DNA from: Legionella cincinnatiensis
GTDB taxonomy: Bacteria; Pseudomonadota; Gammaproteobacteria; Legionellales; Legionellaceae
DNA length: 64,000 nt
Direction of reading: 5' to 3'
NCBI RefSeq assembly: GCF_900452415.1
Contig: NZ_UGNX01000001.1
Coordinates: 2,914,001 to 2,978,000 of the forward strand
Of this stretch, positions 28,945-38,234 are shown in pieces; position 1 is the first letter of the stretch; every line of letters starts with the position of its first letter. The position numbers and the translations under genes were made by a program. The notes under the pieces were generated by a model. That model was not told the origin of the DNA. It saw only the letters and a list, made by a program, of their open reading frames with translations, and did not search any database.

Positions 28945-30759
28945 ATGGAAACTATTGTAGCCCCTATAACTCGCAATACTTTATCAGTACTCAAAGAGTA
29001 TTTTGGTTTTGATTCCTTTCGAACACCCCAAGAAGAAATCATCAATGATGTCCTTGTTGGCAATGATGTTCTCGTTTTAATGCCTACTGGTGGAGGAAAA
29101 TCACTATGTTATCAAATACCTGCTCTAATAAGGCCAGGTGTTGGTATTGTTGTTTCTCCATTAATTGCACTCATGGAAGATCAAGTAACCGCTCTGCGCT
29201 TACAGGGAATCCGTGCTGCTTACTATAATTCTTCTTTAACCAGTAAAGAAGCAAAAAATGTATTAAGTCAGCTGCATCATGGTGAGTTGGACTTACTGTA
29301 CATTGCCCCTGAGCGTCTTATCAATATATCGTTTTTAGAACGATTAAAGGAATGCAATATCGCTCTATTTGCAATAGATGAAGCGCATTGCATCTCTCAA
29401 TGGGGACATGATTTTCGTCCTGAATATGCTGCTTTAGGTGTTTTAAAAACTCAATTTTCTGATGTTCCAATTGTTGCTTTAACTGCAACTGCAGATAGAC
29501 AAACTCGTCAGGACATTGTAGCCAAACTCAACTATGTACCCAATAAATACATTGCTTCATTCAACCGCCCTAATATTCATTATAAAGTAGTGCCCAAAAC
29601 TTATGCGCTAAAACAATTAAATCAGTTTTTACTCTCAGTGGAACAACAATCAGGAATTATTTATTGTGGAACACGTAATAGTGTAGAAAATCTAGTCGAA
29701 AAATTACAAACCATGGGTTTCAAAGCCCGTGCTTACCATGCCGGACTTTCTCACGATGAACGCAAAGAGGTGCAAACTTTATTTAGATACGATCGCATCG
29801 ACATCGTAGTGGCCACAATCGCCTTTGGAATGGGGATCGATAAACCCAATGTCCGTTTTGTAGTGCATTATGATTTACCTAAAAATATAGAAGCTTATTA
29901 TCAAGAAACCGGCCGTGCTGGAAGGGATGGATTACCTGCCCAGACGCTTTTGCTTTATGATGCAGCAGATAGTGCCCGACTTCGCTCTTGGATTGTGAAT
30001 AACCCTATTGATGAGCAACGATATGTCGAAACCAATAAACTGAATCATATGCTTGCTTTTGCCGAAGCATCACATTGTCGTCGTCAAATTTTATTACGTT
30101 ATTTTGATGAGTCCTCTGAGACAAAATGCGAATATTGTGATGTATGTGATAATCCACCTATAACCACTGATGCAACTGAAGATGCACAAAAATTTCTATC
30201 GTGTATTTATCGATTACGCCAAAATTATGGCTTAATGCACACCATAGATGTATTACGGGGCAGCACTTCCGATAAAATAAAGCAATACGGTCATGAGCAA
30301 CTAAGCACCTTCAGCATTGGCAAAGACAAATCCATCCATTATTGGAAACAACTTGCTTGGCAACTTATTCATAAGGAATATTGTATACAAGACATGAATC
30401 ATTTTAATGTGCTGAAATTAACACCTAAGGCTATTCCATTGCTTAAAGGTGAGGAAAAGATTTTTTTAACTCTGCCTAACAAGGAGCCTAAGAATGATAA
30501 AAAGAAAAACAAAGAGCGACGGTCTATTCAATCTACAAATAGTCCTTTATTTGAAATGCTACGTGTTTTAAGACGTAAACTTGCTGACGAAGAAAACAAA
30601 CCGCCCTTTATGATTTTTAGCGATGCAACCCTACATGCAATGACTGAAATAAAACCTCAAAATATGGAACAATTACTGAGTGTACCTGGTGTTGGACAAC
30701 ACAAATTAACTCGTTATGGAAGTCAATTCCTCAATGCATTAAATGAATACACGGAATAA
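28945..30759 (+). CDS. recQ: ATP-dependent DNA helicase RecQ
   Basis: 3'-5' DNA helicase in recombination and fork repair. 604 residues. Walker A LMPTGGGKSLCYQ, DEAH box IDEAHCISQWGHDFRPEY, motif VI YYQETGRAGRDG, zinc ligands in SHCRRQILL and CEYCDVC, a winged-helix region, and a C-terminal HRDC domain (about 525-604: DATLHAMTEIKP, LLSVPGVGQHKLTRYG). Preceded by an inverted repeat and grouped with a base-excision glycosylase. Confidence 0.96.
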   Translation: METIVAPITRNTLSVLKEYFGFDSFRTPQEEIINDVLVGNDVLVLMPTGGGKSLCYQIPALIRPGVGIVVSPLIALMEDQVTALRLQGIRAAYYNSSLTSKEAKNVLSQLHHGELDLLYIAPERLINISFLERLKECNIALFAIDEAHCISQWGHDFRPEYAALGVLKTQFSDVPIVALTATADRQTRQDIVAKLNYVPNKYIASFNRPNIHYKVVPKTYALKQLNQFLLSVEQQSGIIYCGTRNSVENLVEKLQTMGFKARAYHAGLSHDERKEVQTLFRYDRIDIVVATIAFGMGIDKPNVRFVVHYDLPKNIEAYYQETGRAGRDGLPAQTLLLYDAADSARLRSWIVNNPIDEQRYVETNKLNHMLAFAEASHCRRQILLRYFDESSETKCEYCDVCDNPPITTDATEDAQKFLSCIYRLRQNYGLMHTIDVLRGSTSDKIKQYGHEQLSTFSIGKDKSIHYWKQLAWQLIHKEYCIQDMNHFNVLKLTPKAIPLLKGEEKIFLTLPNKEPKNDKKKNKERRSIQSTNSPLFEMLRVLRRKLADEENKPPFMIFSDATLHAMTEIKPQNMEQLLSVPGVGQHKLTRYGSQFLNALNEYTE

Positions 30760-30880
30760 AAAAACTAAGAGGATGCCATCTCCTGCTTTTGCCAAAGACA
30801 GGGTTTATGGGCTTCATATCTTGCCTATCGAACCCGCAAAACGCTCGTACGCTATACTCAATTTACAATGGATTGAAATT

Positions 30881-30885
30881 AAGGA
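30881..30885 (+). promoter_or_regulatory. ribosome binding site before a TTG start
   Basis: AAGGA six bases before the TTG at 30892, supporting this start for the diguanylate cyclase, since the next in-frame ATG has no comparable site. Confidence 0.5.
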
Positions 30886-30891
30886 TTTAAA

Positions 30892-31992
30892 TTGCCTTTC
30901 TCTTATGAAGAAGAAATGATATTTCTTTTTGAAGGAGCACTTAGGGCTATACCTTTTAATGTAATTTTGGCTTTATTATTAACTTTAGATCTTCTCCACA
31001 ATAAAGCACCTCTTCAATTAATTATCTGGATTTTATTTATTATCGTAAACAGCATCATCCGATGGATTTTTTGTCGTTATGTCATGATAAAACGTCTGTA
31101 TATGATTCCTAAAATTCTAACGATTTTTGTTGTCTTGACTTTTCTTATGGGAGCTATATGGGGAGCTTGTTATTTGCTTGTGCTGGATCATATTTCTACA
31201 CTTCAAGAATTTATCATTATTTTAGTATTAGGTGGAATGAGTGCTGGAGCAATTGCCCCGTTATCAGTTTATCTACCCGCTTATTATGCCTATATATTAC
31301 CCATGTTTTTACCCATCATTACCTATAACTATTTAACATTTGAATTAGATAGAGCCATACTAGCTACTATGTTTTTACTTTTTGTAATTATGCTTTTCAC
31401 CTCTGCAAAAATTAATAATTTATTGCTAAACAGGGTTTTTCGGTTATCAAGAGAAAAACAAGTATTAATTGATGACCTGCATCAATTATCCATAACAGAC
31501 CCATTAACGGGGCTGTACAATAAGCGTTATTTTGAGTCAATTTTAAAAACAGAATGGAGTATAGCGCAGCGTAATCACTACTCACTTGTTTTGATATCAA
31601 TCGACGTAGATAATTTTAAATTGATAAATGATAATTTAGGGCATCCTTATGGAGATCATTTTTTAATTTACATCTCAGAATTATTAAAAAGTTCTTTTCG
31701 TCGCTCGAATGACTTCATTTGTCGCATTGGAGGAGATGAGTTTTCAATCATTCTTGTCAATCAATCGATTAAAGAGTCTTTGGCTCTTTGCGATTCATTT
31801 AATAATAAATTCAATCAAAATAAACCCCAAGAAGAGACGATTATGAGGCAAATAACTTTGAGTATGGGCCTTGCATGGATAAAATCAAATTACAATCTTC
31901 AAGTTGAAAAACTCATTACTTGTGCTGATGAAGCTTTGTATCAAGCAAAGAAGAAAGGTAAAAATAAAATAGAAGTAATTGCTTTAGATTAA
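30892..31992 (+). CDS. membrane diguanylate cyclase (GGDEF)
   Basis: Makes cyclic di-GMP. 366 residues: N-terminal half with about six hydrophobic helices (residues 15-180), then a GGDEF domain from about 195 on (DPLTGLYNKRYF, SIDVDNFKLINDNLGH, RIGGDEFSIIL). The active-site motif is a canonical GGDEF. RSND five residues before it fits the RxxD inhibitory site, so product feedback is expected. No EAL domain. The start is a TTG with AAGGA upstream. Isolated between recQ and palindromic element copy 3. Confidence 0.9.
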   Translation: MPFSYEEEMIFLFEGALRAIPFNVILALLLTLDLLHNKAPLQLIIWILFIIVNSIIRWIFCRYVMIKRLYMIPKILTIFVVLTFLMGAIWGACYLLVLDHISTLQEFIIILVLGGMSAGAIAPLSVYLPAYYAYILPMFLPIITYNYLTFELDRAILATMFLLFVIMLFTSAKINNLLLNRVFRLSREKQVLIDDLHQLSITDPLTGLYNKRYFESILKTEWSIAQRNHYSLVLISIDVDNFKLINDNLGHPYGDHFLIYISELLKSSFRRSNDFICRIGGDEFSIILVNQSIKESLALCDSFNNKFNQNKPQEETIMRQITLSMGLAWIKSNYNLQVEKLITCADEALYQAKKKGKNKIEVIALD

Positions 31993-32023
31993 TGTGAGTA
32001 TCGTATAAGCGGTGAATTTACTT

Positions 32024-32138
32024 CGACCCGTTCGGACTGGAAGTGCATAGCTCTCTCTTGAGGCCTTCGCACGAATTTTCAAGTTCTGTGTCAAGGCTTC
32101 GAGACGGCATAAATGCCTCCTCAACCCGAACGGTTCAA
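32024..32138 (+). repeat. palindromic element, copy 3
   Basis: CCGTTCGGACTGG at the left and CTCAACCCGAACGG at the right, inner GAGGCCTTCGC and CAAGGCTTCGAG, loop ACGAATTTTCAAGTTCTG like that of copy 1. The left flank AATGTGAGTATCGTATAAGCGGTG and right flank GGCTATAAAA-GCTCCTTTATC also match copy 1, so the true unit is nearer 190 bases and starts almost at the diguanylate cyclase stop. Confidence 0.75.
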
Positions 32139-32243
32139 AGCAAAGACTGGCTATAAAAAGCTCCTTTATCTTAAACTCACCTTAGATTAATGCCAACCCG
32201 ATATAAAAAATTTATAAAGTCGCCAGGTATCCAAAATTATCTA

Positions 32244-33266
32244 CTATTTATCTTGGTAATAACATAATTCCCGCAATACCGCTGTTGCATAAGAACCGGC
32301 AGGAAGAACAAAAGACAGCTCCACTAGATTGTTCTGAATGATACATTTAAGTTGTTCCACATGCAGAATATTTGCTCGCCAAGCCTCCTCTAATCCCAAA
32401 AGCACCAAACCATTCAACCATGATTGCCAATTGGTATAAATTTTATTGATTAATTCTAAAGCCTTATCTCTTGCTTTCTGTTTGCTTATTCCTGGCAAAG
32501 GACTTGCAGGAGAAATATCTTTATCTCTGATACGTTGCAACAGCTCCTCACTAACCTCATCAATAACAAAAATACTATTGGAACCACTAAGCTGTATCAC
32601 ATCACCAGGAAGGGGTGTATTCCAACAATTCTCTATAACACGTTGGGATAAAATTAAATTATAAAGCCATGAGCGTGCAGCAGAACTATAGATGCCCTTT
32701 AAAAATCGATCCTTAACTTTACGGCCATGCACCAACATTTCTTCGGCTTTAGATAAATTTCCTGCTTCACGACCAAATCGTTGCTCGCCAAAATAATTTG
32801 GAACACCAAATTCTTTAATTTGCGCGATACGTTGCTGCAAAGCCTCTAAATGAGAAACTTCTCGCAAACATATCACAAATTGATTGCCGGTTAAAAATCC
32901 TGGTCTTAATTTTTTATGATGACGAGTGCATTCTAAAACTCGCCAACCTGAAGCAGCATAATGTTCAATTTCTGGGATGATTTCTCCGGGGGCATGAATA
33001 CTTAACCATTGTGTCGTCAGCGCCTGCCTGTCTTTTAATCCAGCATAACCAATGGATTTTATTGGCTTGTGCAGTAATTTTGCCAATGATTTAACAACTT
33101 CCTCTGTGGTTAAACCTCTTTTTTCAATTTTAAGGAGAATATGTTCTCCTTGACCAGTAAATGGACTATCAAAAAATTCATTCACTTGAAAATCTTCTGG
33201 AGTATTTTTAAAAACTGCGCGGGACTTCGGTAGACCATAAACTCGTGACCAATCTAATGAATACAT
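32244..33266 (-). CDS. truD: tRNA pseudouridine(13) synthase TruD
   Basis: 340 residues from the ATG at 33266 ([17 protein letters not shown]), with AAGG ten bases upstream; a further 21 codons to 33329 are hydrophobic and atypical. Family signatures: [28 protein letters not shown] with the catalytic Asp, [26 protein letters not shown] and [15 protein letters not shown]. TruD converts U13 of some tRNAs to pseudouridine. Divergent from galU. Confidence 0.94.
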   Translation of the reverse strand: MYSLDWSRVYGLPKSRAVFKNTPEDFQVNEFFDSPFTGQGEHILLKIEKRGLTTEEVVKSLAKLLHKPIKSIGYAGLKDRQALTTQWLSIHAPGEIIPEIEHYAASGWRVLECTRHHKKLRPGFLTGNQFVICLREVSHLEALQQRIAQIKEFGVPNYFGEQRFGREAGNLSKAEEMLVHGRKVKDRFLKGIYSSAARSWLYNLILSQRVIENCWNTPLPGDVIQLSGSNSIFVIDEVSEELLQRIRDKDISPASPLPGISKQKARDKALELINKIYTNWQSWLNGLVLLGLEEAWRANILHVEQLKCIIQNNLVELSFVLPAGSYATAVLRELCYYQDK

Positions 33267-33365
33267 CAAAAACAACCTTATCTGAAAAAACCATAACGCT
33301 AATTGTCTTGCAAAAAGTCTATAAATCAAATAATTTTCAGTGCATACTTAAACAATTGTTATTGA

Positions 33366-34256
33366 ATGGATGAATTAACAATGAATTCAACATTTTCTTC
33401 CATAAGAAAAGCTGTATTTCCTGTAGCTGGTTTAGGGACACGATTTTTACCTGCAACAAAAGCAGCACCTAAAGAAATGTTAACTGTAGTGAATAAACCC
33501 TTAATTCAATATGCTGTTGAAGAAGCCTATGCTGCGGGCATACGCGAAATGATTTTTGTCACTTGTCATAACAAAACAGCCATCGAAGATCATTTTGATC
33601 TCGCCTATCAACTGGAAAATGAATTAAGAAACCATGATAAAAATGAACTCTTATCTATAGTCCAATCCGTTACACCTCCGGATATGGAGTGTTTTTATGT
33701 TCGCCAAGCAAAGCCTCTTGGTTTAGGACATGCCATTTTATGTGCCGAGAAAATCGTAGGTAATGATGCATTTGCAATAATTCTGGCTGATGATTTAATG
33801 ACTGGGCAAATACCGGTTATCAAACAATTAATCCAATTATATGAGACATACGGTCATAGTATTATAGCAGTAGAAAATGTACCTAAAGAATTAACCGAAT
33901 GTTATGGAATTATTCAAGGTGTTCCATGGCACGATAACATTTTGAATATACATCATTTGATAGAAAAACCGAAATCACACCAAGTTTCATCTAATACAGC
34001 TATAGTCGGACGTTATGTTCTTACGCCAGGTATTTTTGACCAAATCAGAGCCTTACCCCATAAAGAGCATAAAGAAATTCAACTTACTGATGCAATTAAT
34101 GGTTTGCTCCAAAAAGAAACAGTTTTAGCTTGCACCTATGAGGGAAAACGTTATGATTGTGGTAGCGTACTTGGATTTCTAAAAGCGAACGTAGATTTAG
34201 GAAAAATACACCCAATCGAAGGTGAGAGCTTTTCCAAATGGCTTACAGCGCAATAA
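33366..34256 (+). CDS. galU: UTP-glucose-1-phosphate uridylyltransferase
   Basis: Makes UDP-glucose for polysaccharides. 296 residues; the start could also be the Met six codons in (33381). Nucleotide-binding VAGLGTRFLPATKAAPKEML, then PLIQYAVEEAYAAGI, ILADDLM, and VGRYVLTPGIFDQI, with GKRYDCGSVLGFLKAN at the C-terminus. pgi starts 25 bases downstream, so glucose-phosphate interconversion and activation are co-transcribed. Confidence 0.95.
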   Translation: MDELTMNSTFSSIRKAVFPVAGLGTRFLPATKAAPKEMLTVVNKPLIQYAVEEAYAAGIREMIFVTCHNKTAIEDHFDLAYQLENELRNHDKNELLSIVQSVTPPDMECFYVRQAKPLGLGHAILCAEKIVGNDAFAIILADDLMTGQIPVIKQLIQLYETYGHSIIAVENVPKELTECYGIIQGVPWHDNILNIHHLIEKPKSHQVSSNTAIVGRYVLTPGIFDQIRALPHKEHKEIQLTDAINGLLQKETVLACTYEGKRYDCGSVLGFLKANVDLGKIHPIEGESFSKWLTAQ

Positions 34257-34281
34257 TTAATGAAGTTTAAATAGGAATGTT

Positions 34282-35733
34282 ATGGAACAACTTACACAAA
34301 AAAACGCTTGGAAAAAGCTCGAAAAACTTGCAAAAAGAGATAATGGAGCGAATGTTGAAATAAAAAATCATCCTAAATCTGCTGCTCATATTACTTTGGA
34401 TTACAGTGGGCAACAGGTAAATTCTACAATTATGGATACTCTTTTTGACCTTGCCAATGAATGTCAGCTCTCTGAACATATAGATGCTTTAATGAGTGGA
34501 AAGCCTATAAACAATACAGAAAACAGACCTGCTTTACATACAGCACTTCGCGTCCCAGAAAGTGAAAGAATATGGGTTAATCAACAGAACATTGTTCCTG
34601 AAGTCATTAATGCTCGAAAACAAATGTATGAGATTTCAACTAAAATCAGAAACAAAGAATGGCTTGGTTATTCTGGAAAACCGATCACTGATGTCATTAA
34701 CATTGGTATTGGTGGTTCCATGCTTGGTCCTTTCTTTTGTATTCATTCACTCAGTGATTTAGTAACGAATCAATTGCGATTCCATTTTATTTCTGACCTA
34801 GACCCTCAGGCTTTTCAACGTGTTACAGCAACACTGAATCCAGAAACCACGCTGTTTATCATTTCCTCAAAATCATTTACTACTCCAGAAACTTTAGCTC
34901 ATTACCAACAAGCATTGAAATGGGTTAAGGTGCAGCAGCATCTTGAAAAACACTTTATTGCAGTGACTGCCAATGTAAAAAAAGCGCAGGAAATGGGTTT
35001 TAGTACAATTCTTCCCATATGGGATTGGGTGGGTGGGCGCTACTCTTTCTTCTCTGCAATTAATTTGATTTCCTGTATTGCAATTGGTTACGACCATTTT
35101 TCTGAAATCATCTTTGGCGCGCATGAAATGGATATTCATTTTCGTACTGTGAATTTTGCCGATAATCTGCCTGTATTATTGGCATTACTTGGCATATGGA
35201 ATATTAATTTTTTAAATACGAATAATTTACTGTTGATGACTTATGCCCAAGATCTCCAACATTTTGTTTCTTATCTGCAACAGCTTGATATGGAAAGTAA
35301 TGGAAAATCAATCAATAAACAAGGACGAAAAGTAGATTACGCAACTGGCCCTATTATTTGGGGCGGTTTAGGTAATCACGCCCAACATAGTTATTATCAA
35401 CTTTTATGCCAAGGAACCCATAAAGTAGCAGCTGATTTAATTAGTGTTCAGACCTACGAAGATAATGTAATTAACAAAATATGTCGGGCCCATAAAGAAG
35501 TACTCACCAAAGGAGGAAACCCAACGGATAATCCTCATAGTGATATAGCTGGGCAAATGCCAGTAAATCTTCTTTCATTAAGAGATTGCTCACCAAAGAC
35601 TCTAGGCTCTTTAATTTCTTTATATGAACATAAGATTTTCGTACAAGGCATTATCTGGAATATCAATTCATTTGATCAACCTGGGGTTGAAAGCTCTAAG
35701 GAAATAATTCGACAAAATAAGTGGATTAACTAA
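34282..35733 (+). CDS. pgi: glucose-6-phosphate isomerase
   Basis: Interconverts glucose-6- and fructose-6-phosphate. 483 residues, shorter than the 549 of E. coli but with all core motifs: NIGIGGSMLGP, SSKSFTTPETLAHYQ, WDWVGGRYSFFSAINL, the catalytic Glu in QLDMESNGK, NHAQHSYYQLLCQGTHK, and the C-terminal signature ISLYEHKIFVQGIIWNINSF followed by DQPGVE. Missing length is at the N-terminal helical region. Follows galU closely; likely one transcript. Confidence 0.95.
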   Translation: MEQLTQKNAWKKLEKLAKRDNGANVEIKNHPKSAAHITLDYSGQQVNSTIMDTLFDLANECQLSEHIDALMSGKPINNTENRPALHTALRVPESERIWVNQQNIVPEVINARKQMYEISTKIRNKEWLGYSGKPITDVINIGIGGSMLGPFFCIHSLSDLVTNQLRFHFISDLDPQAFQRVTATLNPETTLFIISSKSFTTPETLAHYQQALKWVKVQQHLEKHFIAVTANVKKAQEMGFSTILPIWDWVGGRYSFFSAINLISCIAIGYDHFSEIIFGAHEMDIHFRTVNFADNLPVLLALLGIWNINFLNTNNLLLMTYAQDLQHFVSYLQQLDMESNGKSINKQGRKVDYATGPIIWGGLGNHAQHSYYQLLCQGTHKVAADLISVQTYEDNVINKICRAHKEVLTKGGNPTDNPHSDIAGQMPVNLLSLRDCSPKTLGSLISLYEHKIFVQGIIWNINSFDQPGVESSKEIIRQNKWIN

Positions 35734-35921
35734 TATTTTAACCAGATTGGGTTTATTGTTATGGCTAACGTAAACCCAAAGCAGTTTTTATTTAGATCAA
35801 ATCATTTGAAAAAAATTTAAAATACACGAAAGAGCTGTTGTTTCCATTTTGTCCCCTATGGAATCTTGACATCAACATGTTCCTCTTGTATCTTTTCAAA
35901 AAGATAAAAATATAAGCCAAT

Positions 35922-36752
35922 ATGATTAAAAACAAAGCTACTTCTATTATAGGCACAGGCCACTTAGGTTGTGCATTTGCACGGGGTCTTATTAAAAGCG
36001 GATACCCAACAAATTTGCTCACCCTTAGCAATCGTAACTCCCATAAATCAGAGCAATTAGCTAAAGAATTAGGTGTCTTATCTACACCCACAAATACTCA
36101 GGCAGTTCAAGATGCGGAGATTATTATTCTTGCAGTAAAACCTCAATTTATACAAGATGTTTGTCAAGAAATTGCTCCAACAATTCAGAACAAAAATCCT
36201 ATAATTATTTCTTTAGCAGGTGTCATAGACATAGATAGCATTTCTCGATGGCTTAACAATAAGGCACTAGGAGTTATTCGAGTCATGACGAACACCCCAA
36301 GCGAATTTTGCAAAGGAACATCAGCATTATTTGCCAGCCCATCAACCACATCCGAACAAAAATTATTGATTGAAACTCTTTTTAACAATGTGGGTTATAC
36401 ATTTTGGGTCGATCAAGAATCCATGATAGACACCCTTACAGCGCCTATTGGTTGCGCACCGGCTTATATTTTTCTATTTTTAGAAGCATTGCAAAATGCA
36501 GCAATGAGTAGAGGGATTTCCGCAGAGCTCGCAGAAAAAATTTCCTTGGAATCTCTATTTGGTGCCGCAGAATTAGCAAAAAAATCCGGTCGCTCTTTTG
36601 CGCACTTACGAGAAGGTGTGACTACACCACAAGGTGTTACGGCCTATTCTTTGGAAAAACTGTCTATGGACAATTTTTTTGATATCTTCAAGAAAATTTA
36701 TGCAGATGCCGAAGAGCGTATTGAACAAATTTCACAAAAATTGCCATCCTAA
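35922..36752 (+). CDS. proC: pyrroline-5-carboxylate reductase
   Basis: Last step of proline synthesis, NAD(P)H-dependent. 276 residues. Rossmann motif SIIGTGHLGCAFARGLI, then IILAVKPQ, IRVMTNTPSEFCKGTSALF and the C-terminal AHLREGVTTPQGVTAYSLE characteristic of ProC. The ATG lacks a strong Shine-Dalgarno. It marks the right border of the backbone before a frameshifted accessory gene. Confidence 0.94.
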   Translation: MIKNKATSIIGTGHLGCAFARGLIKSGYPTNLLTLSNRNSHKSEQLAKELGVLSTPTNTQAVQDAEIIILAVKPQFIQDVCQEIAPTIQNKNPIIISLAGVIDIDSISRWLNNKALGVIRVMTNTPSEFCKGTSALFASPSTTSEQKLLIETLFNNVGYTFWVDQESMIDTLTAPIGCAPAYIFLFLEALQNAAMSRGISAELAEKISLESLFGAAELAKKSGRSFAHLREGVTTPQGVTAYSLEKLSMDNFFDIFKKIYADAEERIEQISQKLPS

Positions 36753-36820
36753 TAAATAGAGTATCGGCACAGAGAGACTCTATTCCCTCTTGAAATCATA
36801 TCCTATCTTTTACCTAGGTG

Positions 36821-37826
36821 TTAGCGAGGATAAAGGTGTCTCATCATTTCGAGCTTGGAAGCTCTCGTTGCGAACAACCGATTAAGATTCTGGGCAAAAT
36901 GTTCCACTGGTACTTCCGAAACTTGCAGCTTATCAAAAAATTCCATCATTAATCCGCCATGCTTAAATAAATGGGATGTTATAGTTGGCGTTAATTCAAA
37001 AGCTTTATCCACCAGATTAATGAGGATTAGATTGGTTGCAAAAAAAGAATCATATTTTTTGGACAGGTAGTTTTTAAAATCTTGCTGTTGTTCTGAACTA
37101 ACATTAAGGCTTTGTATTATTCGTATCTTTTGCGCTCAATACCTCCCCATCAATGCTTTTATCCCAAGCTTCTTTAATGACATCACCATTGCTTGAATTA
37201 ATTGCTTTTTTGAAATGTGCCACCAGAAACTCATTGATTTCTGCTTTAATGACTTCCCCTGTAACTAACTTCAGCAACGGGTGCCCGAGGACTGCTTGAA
37301 AAAGCCTACGCTTTATCCCAGAATAGCAGCTAGGGCGATCTCCTTCCAGATCATCGTATTGTTCAAGGTGATTGTTTTGGTTATATCTACTTTGATCCCA
37401 ATTGTGCGCACGTCCTATGTGAGCCAGTTCATCGATAAAATGTTCCAGACGAGTTTCCAAAGTGTAGTCATCAATACATGGGGTGTCTTTATCGATAACA
37501 GCCAAATACAGAAGGCTAATGAGCGACTTGTATTCTTCAAATGTGGACCAACTCTCGGTATGACTATCGTTGGTGTAGACATAACTGGCATGCTTATGCA
37601 TCCAGTAATTGGGCTTCGAGAGATAACGCCAAGCAGTATGCGCTTTGTTTTGATAGTAAGCTGTGAAGGCTTGCGCGGTTTGTATTGGGTCTAAATTAAG
37701 GGATGTAAAGTCATTCCATGCCATAGGTAGGATTAACTCATGACTATGGCCATTTTTTTGGAGGGTGATCGTGGCAGGATGAGCTTCATAGTAAGCTTGC
37801 AAAATAGTACGCAAATCGTTCATCAT
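36821..37826 (-). pseudogene. frameshifted orphan gene
   Basis: The frame from ATG 37826 runs 240 codons to a stop at 37104-37106. The frame one base over is open from about 37135 to a stop at 36821 and reads on smoothly (LNVSSEQQQDFKNYL, then FFATNLILINLVDKAF, HLFKHGGLMMEFFDKL, NRLFATRASKLEMM), so a single-base insertion or two-base loss near 37105-37130 has split one protein of about 330 residues. The first part carries YDDLEGDRPSCYSGIKRRLF, a conserved-looking segment. No family is recognised. A sequencing error or programmed frameshift are alternatives. It sits between proC and damX as an accessory insertion. Confidence 0.6.
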
Positions 37827-38234
37827 CAGTTACTAAAGTATCTTTTATAGACCAAGAGTTTTAATCAATTCTGAAACTTACTTGGCGATCTATCTTGAAT
37901 AAAATACTCTCCAAATACTTATATGGTCCTCTATGTCACGCTTTTGAGAGTCATTTTGATCCAACCAGGACTCGAATCTGAATTTTTCCAAAATTTTTAA
38001 ATTAGGATTAAAAGACAAACAAAAGAAGTTGATCCAAGACAAGTGTTCACGAGTATGTTTATTTTGTCGTTGCGAGCCTTGATGAAGCAAAGCAGAACAA
38101 TGTCATATTGAGGATTTGAACTGGATTGCTTCACCTCGTTCGCAAGGGCACCTGTTTTCTATTCTGACGCTAAAAAATAACATACCTGTGAATGTTTACG
38201 ATCCAAGTTGGGTTTAATTCAGGGATAAATTGTT
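37827..38234. other. intergenic region with an inverted repeat
   Basis: About 400 bases, no convincing gene. Contains the degenerate inverted repeat at 38066-38150 (own entry). The remaining sequence is AT-rich and featureless. Confidence 0.5.
38066..38150. repeat. degenerate TTGCGAGC...GAAGCAA inverted repeat
   Basis: Left GTCGTTGCGAGCCTTGATGA-AGCAA and right TTGCTTCACCTCGTTCGCAA are imperfect inverted copies separated by about 35 bases. The words TTGCGAGC and GAAGCAATCCAG are those of a palindromic intergenic repeat I have seen in other gammaproteobacterial and rickettsial genomes. Different from the CCGTTCGGG element. Confidence 0.6.

Noticed and set aside
37281..37694. Plus-strand frame of 137 codons opposite the split orphan
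   Set aside because: Antisense shadow; the minus strand shows the better amino-acid pattern and continuity across the frameshift.
37890..38090. Minus-strand frame of 66 codons before the split orphan
   Set aside because: Starts within the degenerate inverted repeat and has no ribosome binding site.
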